Assembly (NCBI RefSeq): GCF_009617895.1
Contig: NZ_BLAW01000001.1
Coordinates: forward strand, 1,789,001 to 1,853,000
From: Prolixibacter sp. SD074
GTDB taxonomy: Bacteria; Bacteroidota; Bacteroidia; Bacteroidales; Prolixibacteraceae
Direction of reading: 5' to 3'
Length of the DNA: 64,000 nt
Below the pieces are notes generated by a model. It had not been told where the DNA came from. It saw nothing but the letters and a program-made list of their open reading frames with translations, and made no database searches. The translations under genes were made by a program, and so were the position numbers. Below, piece by piece: positions 44,052 through 52,472 of the stretch (position 1 is the stretch's first letter; each line of letters opens with the position of its first letter).

Positions 44052-44219
44052 TTTGCCTATGGCAAAAAAGGAATCGGCCATTTCCTTTCATGCCGCGAGC
44101 AGGCAATCCATACCGGGAATAACGAATCCTGATTGAAAGATTGGAGTGCAGGGAAGAATCTGAAAAGGTTCGGAGCTAATATAGTTGTGTGTTGACAATA
44201 AATGGACAAACATTATCAT

Positions 44220-45485
44220 ATGAAACGATTATTAATCTTACTCATTTTACCGGTTCAGATGGCTTTTGGCCAGACCGGGCAGGTTACCCTTGAAGAGTGC
44301 TACAAGCAGGCTCGTGAGAATTATCCGAAGCTGAGTGATTTGGATAGGGAGCGGCAGATGAATCATCTAAAGGTAAAAAACCTGAATGCAAACTGGTTAC
44401 CGACGGTGAATCTGAATGGTCAGGCTACTTATCAAAGTGATGTGACCAGCGTACCGGTATCCATTCCGGGAGTCAACATTTCTGCTCCCTCGAAGGACCA
44501 ATACAAGGTATATATTGACTTGCATCAGAATATCTACGATGGAGGATTGACCAAAGCCCAAAAAGAGGTGGATGCGGCAAATCTGGCTACCGATAAGCAA
44601 AAACTGGAAGTGGAAATGTACTCGCTGAATGACCGGGTGAACCAACTATATTTCGGTATTATCCTGATGCAGAAAAGTCATCAGGTGTTGGAATTGAAGA
44701 AAAATAGCATTACCGAGCGTCTACGGGTACTCGAATCGGGATTTAAAAACGGTGTTGTACAGGCAAGAAATGTAGAAACGTTGCGCGCCGAAAAAATTCT
44801 TACCGACCAGCAAATTGAAGAAGTCGATGCAAACCGGGTGGCTGCGGTCAAATCATTGGCTGTATTGACCGGATTACCAGTTGATGGTAATACAAAATTC
44901 CAGGCTCCAGCCATTGTACAGGAAAATAAAGACTGGCAACGACCAGAACTGAAGCTCTATAACCAAATGGAAAATGGCATTGATAAAAGTGCCGACTTGA
45001 TTGCTAAAACACGGAATCCGAAAGTTTTTGGTTTTGGCCAGGTGGGTTACGGTAAGCCAGGATTAAACATGCTTCAATCGGAATTCAATTCTTACTACTA
45101 CGTTGGTGTGGGAGTTAAGTGGAACGTCTTTGACTGGAAACAGAGTCGCCGGAAACGCGAAGTGCTGGACATTCAAAAGCAGATGATTAATTCCTCCCGG
45201 GAAACCTTTAAGCAAAATGTTAACATGGCTTTGGTACAGTCTTCCCAAAATATTCAAAAACTGGAGTCATTGATTAGCACCGATGAGCAATTGGTCAGCA
45301 TTCGCGACAAAGTAGCTGCCCAATCAGCCTCACAGCTTGAAAACGGAGTGATTACTTCTGCAGATTATGTCACCGATTTGAATGCTGAAATTCAGGCACG
45401 TATCAATCTGGAGTCGCGAAAAGTTCAATATCTACAAGCAGTTGTCAACTATAATACATTAACTGGAAATCTTTCAAATAACTGA
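44220..45485 (+). CDS. TolC-family outer membrane efflux protein
   Basis: This is an outer-membrane channel of the TolC family, about 421 residues, with signal peptide MKRLLILLILPVQMAFGQ. I prefer the ATG at 44220, with GGA upstream; an in-frame ATG at 44202 adds six residues. The chain contains the duplicated OEP pattern: LEECYKQARENYPKLSDLDR, then long helices, YVGVGVKWNVFDWKQSRRKREV, and the second half ending in ADYVTDLNAEIQARINLESR. It would form the exit duct for the exporter encoded downstream, and it precedes the HlyD gene by 7 bases. Confidence 0.92.
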   Translation: MKRLLILLILPVQMAFGQTGQVTLEECYKQARENYPKLSDLDRERQMNHLKVKNLNANWLPTVNLNGQATYQSDVTSVPVSIPGVNISAPSKDQYKVYIDLHQNIYDGGLTKAQKEVDAANLATDKQKLEVEMYSLNDRVNQLYFGIILMQKSHQVLELKKNSITERLRVLESGFKNGVVQARNVETLRAEKILTDQQIEEVDANRVAAVKSLAVLTGLPVDGNTKFQAPAIVQENKDWQRPELKLYNQMENGIDKSADLIAKTRNPKVFGFGQVGYGKPGLNMLQSEFNSYYYVGVGVKWNVFDWKQSRRKREVLDIQKQMINSSRETFKQNVNMALVQSSQNIQKLESLISTDEQLVSIRDKVAAQSASQLENGVITSADYVTDLNAEIQARINLESRKVQYLQAVVNYNTLTGNLSNN

Positions 45486-45492
45486 TAACGTC

Positions 45493-46398
45493 ATGAAAAG
45501 TATAATGAAACGAAAATATCTTTTTGCTTTTGCTGCCGGCCTGATGCTGATGGGATGTAACCGAAATAACAAAATGTCAGATGCCTACGGAAACTTTGAA
45601 GTGGATGATGTGATCGTCTCATCCGAGGTAAGTGGAAAACTGCTTCAGTTCAATTTGAGCGAAGGCGATCAATTGAATACCGGAGTTCAGGTTGGTCTGG
45701 TGGACACCACCCAACTCTATCTTAAAAAAGAGCAACTTGAAGCACAAAAAACTTCCATTCAATCGAAGATGGCCAGCATTCAAACTCAAATTGCCGTCAT
45801 TAAACAACAACGTGCCAATGTAGAAGTTGATAAGAACCGGGTAGCCAGAATGCTTGCTGACAGCGCTGCGACGCAAAAGCAGATGGATGATATCAACGGA
45901 CAAATTGATGTATTCGATAAGCAGATTACTAACGTTCGTACACAGAAAGTTTCTTTGAGTAAGGAAATTGATGTGGTGAATGCACAGATTGCTCAAGTAG
46001 AAGATCAATTGGGTAAATGTCATATCACCGCACCAATTTCTGGAACTGTACTGGAGAAATATAAGGAGATGGGTGAGCTGGTAACACCCGGACAATCGCT
46101 CTTCAAGATTGCTGATCTATCATACCTGAATCTCAAAATTTATATCAGCGGAGCCCAGTTGACACATATAAAGTTGGGACAAAAAGTGACCGTGCTTATC
46201 GACAATTCGAAAACATCTGATACAAAATTGACCGGAATCATAACCTGGATTTCATCGGAAGCCGAGTTTACTCCCAAAATTATTCAAACCAAGGAAGAAC
46301 GGGTAAAACTGGTCTATGCTGTGAAAGTGAAGGTGCCGAACGATGGCAGTCTGAAGGTCGGTATGCCTGGCGAGGTCCGATTCAACCAGACGAACTAA
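45493..46398 (+). CDS. HlyD-family membrane-fusion lipoprotein (YbhG-like)
   Basis: The 301-residue periplasmic adaptor has a lipobox LMGC near residue 22. The biotinyl-lipoyl halves flank a long coiled coil: VIVSSEVSGKLLQFNLSEGDQLNTG, helices from about 75 to 165, then CHITAPISGTVLEKYKEMGELVTPGQ. A beta-barrel domain follows (GQKVTVLIDNSKT) and GMPGEVRFNQ at the end. It links the inner-membrane ABC pump to the TolC partner. The architecture matches YbhG/EmrA-type adaptors of the YbhFSR system. An internal ATG at 45505 is an alternative start. Confidence 0.92.
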   Translation: MKSIMKRKYLFAFAAGLMLMGCNRNNKMSDAYGNFEVDDVIVSSEVSGKLLQFNLSEGDQLNTGVQVGLVDTTQLYLKKEQLEAQKTSIQSKMASIQTQIAVIKQQRANVEVDKNRVARMLADSAATQKQMDDINGQIDVFDKQITNVRTQKVSLSKEIDVVNAQIAQVEDQLGKCHITAPISGTVLEKYKEMGELVTPGQSLFKIADLSYLNLKIYISGAQLTHIKLGQKVTVLIDNSKTSDTKLTGIITWISSEAEFTPKIIQTKEERVKLVYAVKVKVPNDGSLKVGMPGEVRFNQTN

Positions 46399-46467
46399 AA
46401 AAAGAAAAACCGGAAGTATCCACGAGCCTGCAGGTCTTTATCATATTCTCAAAATAACCATGAGAAA

Positions 46468-46493
46468 GGGAAGTTGGTGACAACCAACTTCCC
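46468..46493 (+). other. perfect intra-operon hairpin
   Basis: GGGAAGTTGGT-GACA-ACCAACTTCCC is an 11-pair perfect stem with a four-base loop, between the HlyD and first ABC genes. No T-tract follows, so it is more likely an mRNA processing or stability element than a terminator. Confidence 0.6.
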
Positions 46494-46555
46494 TCAAATA
46501 AAAGCAAAGGTTACCTAGGCTGTCCGGGAGTTACAAATCATTAAAGACTGAAAAA

Positions 46556-47470
46556 ATGATGATATCAGTCAAAAACATCGAAAAGAGCTACGGTGAGGTA
46601 AAAGCGCTACATGGCGTTTCTCTCGATGTGAATGAAGGAGAGCTGTTTGGCTTGATTGGTCCGGACGGTGCCGGAAAAACATCGCTGATACGGATATTGG
46701 TCACTTTGCTGAAACCCGATACGGGAAGTGCGACGGTAAATCAACTCGATGTGGTGGACGATTTCAGAAAACTGAGAAAGGAGATCGGCTATATGCCGGG
46801 GCGTTTCTCACTGTATCCCGATTTATCCGTTGAGGAGAACATGACCTTTTTTGCAACGGTTTTTGGGACAACCATCGAGGAGAACTACCACCTGGTGAAG
46901 GACATTTACCAACAAATCGAACCCTTCAAGGATCGGTTAGCGGGAAGGTTGTCCGGCGGAATGAAGCAGAAACTGGCGCTATCCTGCGCTTTAATTCATG
47001 CCCCAAAGGTGTTGATACTTGATGAACCTACGACTGGAGTAGACGCAGTTTCCCGGAAGGAGTTCTGGGAAATGCTGAAACGGTTGCAGAAAATGGGCAT
47101 CACCATTCTGGTTTCAACGCCCTACATGGACGAAGCCAATTTATGCGACCGGGTAGCACTGATACAGGACGGCAATATTCTGACTATCGATACACCGGAT
47201 AGAGTAACGCAGAATAATGAAAGCATTATTTGGGCGGTCCGTACTAACAATATGTATTTATGTATTCGTGATCTGAAAAGGCATCCTGGTATAAAATCGG
47301 TTTTTGGATTTGGAGAGTTCCTCCATGTTACACTTAAAGATATGGCGATTTCTCCTACTGCGTTGGAAGAATATCTAGAACAGCGCTGTCACACAAATAT
47401 TGTTGTTAACCCGATAAAACCAGGTATCGAGGATGTATTTATGGACCTGATGCAAAAACATGATAGCTGA
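46556..47470 (+). CDS. ABC transporter ATPase (YbhF N-half type)
   Basis: The 304-residue ATPase has Walker A GPDGAGKTS, signature LSGGMKQKLALSCALIHAP, Walker B VLILDEPTTGVD, and a C-terminal extension of about 85 residues. Asp replaces the usual Asn in the Walker A G-P-D-G, as in the first half of YbhF. It overlaps the next ATPase gene, so the pair corresponds to the two halves of a fused YbhF, split here into two genes. It would power export by the two ABC-2 permeases downstream. Confidence 0.92.
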   Translation: MMISVKNIEKSYGEVKALHGVSLDVNEGELFGLIGPDGAGKTSLIRILVTLLKPDTGSATVNQLDVVDDFRKLRKEIGYMPGRFSLYPDLSVEENMTFFATVFGTTIEENYHLVKDIYQQIEPFKDRLAGRLSGGMKQKLALSCALIHAPKVLILDEPTTGVDAVSRKEFWEMLKRLQKMGITILVSTPYMDEANLCDRVALIQDGNILTIDTPDRVTQNNESIIWAVRTNNMYLCIRDLKRHPGIKSVFGFGEFLHVTLKDMAISPTALEEYLEQRCHTNIVVNPIKPGIEDVFMDLMQKHDS

Positions 47471-47471
47471 T

Positions 47472-48209
47472 ATGGAACAAAATAATACAGTCATTCGGGT
47501 ACGCGATTTGGTGAAAAAGTTCGGACAGTTTGTGGCTGATGATCACCTGAGTTTCGATGTCTACAAAGGCGAAATCTTTGGCTTTCTGGGAGCCAACGGT
47601 GCTGGTAAAACCACGGCTATCCGAATGTTGTGCGGACTGTTAGAGCCTACATCAGGAGAGTTGACCGTCGCAGGTTTGGATGGTTTCAAGCAGCGAGAGG
47701 AAATTAAACGCAGGATCGGTTACATGTCCCAGAAGTTTTCTCTGTACGAAGATTTGACAGTGAATGAAAATATCCGGCTGTTTGCCGGAATTTACGGCAT
47801 TCCAACCCGTGTCCGAAAGGAAAAAACAGAAGAATTGCTGGAAAAGCTGGAACTCGGCTCAGCACGCAGGAAACTGGTGCGTGATTTACCACTGGGCTGG
47901 AAGCAGAAACTGGCTTTTTCGTTAGCCATCATACATGATCCATCCATTGTCTTTCTAGATGAACCTTCCGGAGGTGTTGACCCGGTGACCCGCCGCCGCT
48001 TCTGGGATTTGATTTACGAAGCAGCGCACGAAGGGATCACTGTATTTGTGACGACTCACTACATGGATGAAGCTGAATATTGCGACCGGGTAGCCATCAT
48101 GTCGGCTGGAAAAATCGTTGCGCTCGATACGCCGGAGGCGCTGAAAAAGGAATGGGATGCCACTAACATGGACGGTGTATTCCTGAAACTGGCCCGCTCG
48201 AATGAATAA
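47472..48209 (+). CDS. ABC transporter ATPase (YbhF C-half type)
   Basis: The 245-residue ATPase has Walker A GANGAGKTT and Walker B IVFLDEPSGGVDP. The signature region DLPLGWKQKLAF departs from LSGGQ in the same way as the second half of YbhF. I start at the ATG at 47472 (MEQNNTVIRVRDLVKKFGQ), two bases after the previous stop; an ATG at 47460 overlaps the previous gene by 11 bases. With the preceding ATPase it probably forms a heterodimer in which only one composite site is canonical (inference from the altered signature). Confidence 0.92.
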   Translation: MEQNNTVIRVRDLVKKFGQFVADDHLSFDVYKGEIFGFLGANGAGKTTAIRMLCGLLEPTSGELTVAGLDGFKQREEIKRRIGYMSQKFSLYEDLTVNENIRLFAGIYGIPTRVRKEKTEELLEKLELGSARRKLVRDLPLGWKQKLAFSLAIIHDPSIVFLDEPSGGVDPVTRRRFWDLIYEAAHEGITVFVTTHYMDEAEYCDRVAIMSAGKIVALDTPEALKKEWDATNMDGVFLKLARSNE

Positions 48210-48242
48210 ATTTTGATTCATAAATTGTAAGACACAAAAGAC

Positions 48243-49349
48243 ATGAAACAATTACGCGGATTTATACGAAAAGAGTTCCATCATATTTTTCGCGATTCAC
48301 GTACAATGCTAATTTTATTTGGTATCCCAATTGTACAGCTTCTGTTGTTCGGTTATGTAATTACCACCGAGATCAAAGATGCGCGAATTGCGATACTGGA
48401 TAAATCGAACGATGAAGTGACTCGCGAAATCACGCACAAATTACTGTCGTCAGGCTACTTCAAGCTTGATGCGATGCTGGATAATGAAGGACAGATTGAT
48501 AATATCTTCCGACAAGGAAACATCAAGGAGGTGGTGGTATTTGAGCAAAATTTCGGGAAAAAGCTCGAACGTGACGGGCAGGCGGATGTCCAAGTGATTG
48601 CGGATGCATCGGATCCAAATACGGCACAGTTGCTTTCCAACTATACCAACGCCATTATGCAGGACTATCTGCAAAAAAAGTTTATTAATTACCATATTCC
48701 TTATGAGGTCAAGTCTCAGGTGCGGATGCTATTCAACGAAAGTTTGATGGGTGCTTTTACATACGTTCCTGGAACGATGGCGCTGATTTTAATTCTAATT
48801 TCTGCCATGATGACATCAATTACCATCGTGCGCGAAAAGGAAATGGGGACAATGGAGATACTGCTGGTGTCTCCATTAAAATCACACCATATCATAATAG
48901 GTAAGGTAGCGCCGTATCTGGTACTATCCATATTAAATGCGCTAATTATTATCGGCATGGGTTACCTTATTTTCGGAGTCCCGGTAAGAGGAGGTCTCGT
49001 CTTACTCATGTTCGTGGTAATTATATATATTCTCTTAGCTCTTTCCTTGGGAATCCTAATATCTACCATGTCTGACAGTCAGGTAAAGGCTATGTTTGTT
49101 TCAGTAATGATACTAATGTTACCTACAATATTATTGTCAGGGTTTATTTATCCTATTGATAATATGCCAGTCGCTCTACAGGTATTTTCAAATATCATGC
49201 CCGCTCGTTGGTTTATTGAGGCTGTAAAGGCGGTGATGCTGAAAGGTGTTGGAGCTGGCTATATATGGAAGCAGTTGCTGATAATGACAGGAATGACAGC
49301 AGTTTTTCTTGTTATCAGCATGAAGAAATTCAAACTACGGCTGGAGTAA
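48243..49349 (+). CDS. ABC-2 type permease (YbhS-like)
   Basis: The 368-residue permease has an N-terminal membrane helix (LILFGIPIVQLLLFGYVITTEI), a large extracytoplasmic domain (about 45-170), and five C-terminal helices. The ABC-2 signature region reads EKEMGTMEILLVSPLKSHHIIIGK, the standard coupling segment of this family. It pairs with the next gene to make the membrane channel of the exporter. The preferred substrate cannot be told from sequence; relatives act on drugs, cations or sugar phosphates. Confidence 0.92.
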   Translation: MKQLRGFIRKEFHHIFRDSRTMLILFGIPIVQLLLFGYVITTEIKDARIAILDKSNDEVTREITHKLLSSGYFKLDAMLDNEGQIDNIFRQGNIKEVVVFEQNFGKKLERDGQADVQVIADASDPNTAQLLSNYTNAIMQDYLQKKFINYHIPYEVKSQVRMLFNESLMGAFTYVPGTMALILILISAMMTSITIVREKEMGTMEILLVSPLKSHHIIIGKVAPYLVLSILNALIIIGMGYLIFGVPVRGGLVLLMFVVIIYILLALSLGILISTMSDSQVKAMFVSVMILMLPTILLSGFIYPIDNMPVALQVFSNIMPARWFIEAVKAVMLKGVGAGYIWKQLLIMTGMTAVFLVISMKKFKLRLE

Positions 49350-49409
49350 GAAACTGAATTTAAAGAGAAAGGAAGATAGAATAAACATGAAATTTGTAAC
49401 ACAAAACGT

Positions 49410-50528
49410 ATGAAAATATTAAGATATCTTCTTCAAAAGGAATTCATTCAGATCATACGAAATAAAACGATGTGGCCAATCATCTTTTTAATGCCGATTA
49501 TTCAGATGGTTATATTGGTGAATGCAGCCACGCTGGAATTAAAGAAGTCGGATGTGTATGTGGTCGATCAGGATATGAGCGACGCTTCGCGGCAGCTGGT
49601 GGACGAACTGAAAGGAAATCCGTTTTTCCAAATAACGTCAATGACGAATAGTGACCATGCTGCCGACCAACAGTTGTTAAATGGAAAGGCGGGAGTAGTT
49701 CTTGATATTCCTCAGAATTTTGAAAAGGACCTGAGACGTAATAATCGAGCATCACTGCAGCTACGTGTGGATGCTATAAATGGATTGGCCGCAGAATTGA
49801 CATGGTCATACATGAACTCGGTGATTGTCGACTTTAATAATCAAATAAGGACGTCGTGGTTGGGAATCTCCAGGTTTGATCCGCCTCAGAAAATAGAAGT
49901 TTCGCAGAGATACTGGTATAATCCGAGTTTAGTCTATTCCTTCTTTATGGCACCCGGAGTATTAGTTATTCTTGTTACTCTAGTTGGAATGTTTCTGGCG
50001 GCAGTTAATCTGGTCCGGGAAAAGGAAATTGGAACGATGGAACAACTCAATGTGACTCCCATCAGGAAATATCAATTCATTGCAGCCAAAATGATTCCTT
50101 TTTTAGCAATCGCATTGCTGGACCTCTCGTTTGGCCTGCTAATTGCTAAGATTGTATTTAACATGCCATTTGAGGGAAATTTACTGGTGCTTTACGGATT
50201 CACCACGGTATTTTTGTTAGGCGTACTGGGATTAGGATTATTTATTTCAGTAGTTTCAGAGACGCAGCAACAGGTGTTTTTTGTGAGTTATTTCTTCCTC
50301 CTCATCTTCATTCTAATGAGTGGATTATTTACCCCAGTGGAAAGTATGCCAAATTGGGCGCAATGGCTGGACCATCTGAATCCTATGTATTACATGATGA
50401 AAGTTATCCGGAATGTGGTGTTGAAAGGCTCTGGATTCTTTGACTTGAAGTACGAATTTCTTTCCATGCTGGGTTATGGCGTAGTGATGTTTTCACTGGC
50501 AGTAATGCGGTACAGGAAAACAGTGTAA
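49410..50528 (+). CDS. ABC-2 type permease (YbhR-like)
   Basis: The 372-residue permease is homologous to the preceding one. It has an N-terminal helix (IIFLMPIIQMVILVNAATLEL), an extracytoplasmic domain, EKEIGTMEQLNVTPIRKYQFIAAKM as coupling segment, and a final helix followed by MRYRKTV. It is the last gene of the export operon and is followed after 32 bases by a terminator. The ATG at 49410 lies 60 bases after the previous stop. Confidence 0.92.
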   Translation: MKILRYLLQKEFIQIIRNKTMWPIIFLMPIIQMVILVNAATLELKKSDVYVVDQDMSDASRQLVDELKGNPFFQITSMTNSDHAADQQLLNGKAGVVLDIPQNFEKDLRRNNRASLQLRVDAINGLAAELTWSYMNSVIVDFNNQIRTSWLGISRFDPPQKIEVSQRYWYNPSLVYSFFMAPGVLVILVTLVGMFLAAVNLVREKEIGTMEQLNVTPIRKYQFIAAKMIPFLAIALLDLSFGLLIAKIVFNMPFEGNLLVLYGFTTVFLLGVLGLGLFISVVSETQQQVFFVSYFFLLIFILMSGLFTPVESMPNWAQWLDHLNPMYYMMKVIRNVVLKGSGFFDLKYEFLSMLGYGVVMFSLAVMRYRKTV

Positions 50529-50559
50529 ATAAATACTATACCTTCATATGTTTCGAACG

Positions 50560-50610
50560 CCTTCCGGCGGATGAGTTGCTTCAGTGGTTTGTTCCCGGAA
50601 GGTTTTTTTT
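50560..50610 (+). terminator. terminator of export operon
   Basis: CCTTCCGG (50560-50567) pairs with CCGGAAGG (50595-50602) across a 27-base loop and is followed by T8. Confidence 0.75.
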
Positions 50611-51150
50611 GATTTAGTAGTCAAAGAAAAGTTAGCAAACAAAGTATTTCACCTTGTCGCGAATTGTCTACATTACATCAGATTCTTAACTTTCTTAACA
50701 ACATACATAAATCAAATAACTATAATAGTTAAACCAAATCTCAGTTGAATCAATTGTTAAAGTATGGAAAACCGTTGTTCAAGCCGATAAGGTTACATAT
50801 TCTTTTTGTCATTTTTTTCTCGAAGCTTTCAAATTAAGAATTGTACCTAAGTTTGTGACCGGTAACTGTTAGGTAGTCTGTTAAGTTCTTGTAATTTATT
50901 AGGAAAGCGGAGATCATTAGGTGGTTGTTTAATTAATTAAGGAACTAGTTTTAGGCAGCTTTATTCTCCGCTTTCTTTAACGGAGTCCCATTGGGTGTAG
51001 TTCTCAAAGCTCAGTTTATAACCTACATAACTCTACCTTTCATTTAGTTAATCTAAATATAAATTACAGTCTTGCATTATGTTATGAGCACACATATGAA
51101 ACAATAAGGAATTCACAGCTGTTTCTGGTTAACAAAATCAATTAACGATT
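50611..51150 (+). promoter_or_regulatory. narK leader region with alternative stems
   Basis: This 540-base gene-free region precedes narK. AAAGCGGAGA (50904-50913) can pair with TCTCCGCTTT (50965-50974). The same right arm contains CTCCG, which can instead pair with CGGAG at 50981-50985 across a ten-base loop. Two mutually exclusive stems sharing one arm are what an attenuator would show. I see no consensus promoter and no riboswitch that I recognise; TACCTTTC at 51034-51041 is a weak -7 candidate. Confidence 0.4.
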
Positions 51151-52437
51151 ATGGATACTTTTCAGGTAAAAGGCACGCCTAAACGGGGCTTACTCGGGAC
51201 CACCCTGGGTTTCTTCTTCGGCTTCGCAGCCGTATCGCTCTATGGTCCTACCGCCGTCAATTTTAAAGAAGCAATGGGAATCAGCTCCACACTCCTGGGA
51301 CTGCTGGTAGCAATTCCTTCACTTTCCGGTTCGTTACTGCGCATTCCTTTCGGGGCGTGGGTTGATACAACAGGAGGAAAGAAGCCATTTTTTATCCTCC
51401 TCTTGTTATCAGTCATCGGTTTGGGAGGAGTCACCCTGTTGCTGCACTTTAGCTATCCAAACCATATGCAGGGTATGTATGGCCTGATTTTATTCTTTGG
51501 ATTCCTTAGCGGTTGTGGTATTGCCACCTTTTCGGTAGGAATTGGACAAACCTCCTATTGGTATCCTCAGAAGAAACAAGGTAAAGCGTTAGGCACTTAT
51601 GCCGGTTTAGGAAACCTGGCACCTGGTATTTTCTCGCTCATCCTGCCGTTATACCTTGCGCACTATGGTTTCATATCGGCTTACTTTGCCTGGTTTATTT
51701 TCCTTTTTATTGGTCTTTTGATTTATGCTAAGCTGGGCGTAAATGCCTATTATTTTCAGTTTCGTGATGCCAAAATGAGTGTTGTCGAAAGTAAGGAGGA
51801 AGCCAAAAAGCTCGGACAGGAAATTTTTCCCTCCGGAGGAGTCAAAGACAGCTTGATTAATTCTGCAAAAGTGAAAAATACCTGGGCACTAGTCGTGCTC
51901 TATTTTACCACCTTCGGCGGATTTATTGCCCTCACGGCCTGGTTTCCCACGTATTGGAACCAGTTTCAGGGATTCAGTGGAGTGAAAGCTGGTCTGTTTA
52001 CCGCTATTTTTTCGTTGCTGGCTTCCCTGCTCAGGGTACCGGGTGGTTCATTTGCCGATAAGACCGGTGGTGAACGAATGAGCCTGCTGGCCATGGTCCT
52101 GGTTTTGCTCTCTGCTATCGTACTTTCAATCACGCAAAGTTCAGTCATCGGAATACTCGCAGCTATAGTATTAGCTGCCGGTATGGGTTTCAACAATGCT
52201 GCTGTTTTTAAACTGGTTCCTCATTATGTCCCTAAATCGGTAGGGGGTGCTGCCGGTTGGGTTGGTGGCCTCGGCGCTTTTGGCGGATTTGTAATTCCTC
52301 CGGTCATGGGAGCTATAGCGGATAGCTATGGAAAAATTGGTTATGCACGCGGTTTCTTTGTTTTTGTTCTTTTAGCTGCCATCAATATGTTTATTATTTA
52401 CAGGTTGCTAAAAAGTAAACCCGTTGCGGAAAGTTAG
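51151..52437 (+). CDS. narK: NarK-type nitrate/nitrite transporter
   Basis: The 428-residue major facilitator has twelve helices and belongs to the nitrate/nitrite porter family. Marks are GFAAVSLYGPTAVNFKEAMGIS, RIPFGAWVDTTGGKKP (MFS motif A), GIGQTSYWYPQKKQGKALGTYAGLGNLAPG with nitrate-signature glycines, and GWVGGLGAFGGFVIPPVMG as the second signature. It is the shorter, single-domain type (NarK1/NarT-like) and could exchange nitrate for nitrite or import nitrate with protons. It is followed after 35 bases by narG, so it is probably cotranscribed with narGHJI. Confidence 0.94.
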   Translation: MDTFQVKGTPKRGLLGTTLGFFFGFAAVSLYGPTAVNFKEAMGISSTLLGLLVAIPSLSGSLLRIPFGAWVDTTGGKKPFFILLLLSVIGLGGVTLLLHFSYPNHMQGMYGLILFFGFLSGCGIATFSVGIGQTSYWYPQKKQGKALGTYAGLGNLAPGIFSLILPLYLAHYGFISAYFAWFIFLFIGLLIYAKLGVNAYYFQFRDAKMSVVESKEEAKKLGQEIFPSGGVKDSLINSAKVKNTWALVVLYFTTFGGFIALTAWFPTYWNQFQGFSGVKAGLFTAIFSLLASLLRVPGGSFADKTGGERMSLLAMVLVLLSAIVLSITQSSVIGILAAIVLAAGMGFNNAAVFKLVPHYVPKSVGGAAGWVGGLGAFGGFVIPPVMGAIADSYGKIGYARGFFVFVLLAAINMFIIYRLLKSKPVAES

Positions 52438-52472
52438 AATGAAGACTATTTTCAAACCTGAAAATCATTGGC

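Noticed and set aside
50611-51150. Molybdenum-cofactor riboswitch before the nitrate genes
   Set aside because: The stems seen do not match that riboswitch's layout as I know it, and it is not typical of Bacteroidetes.
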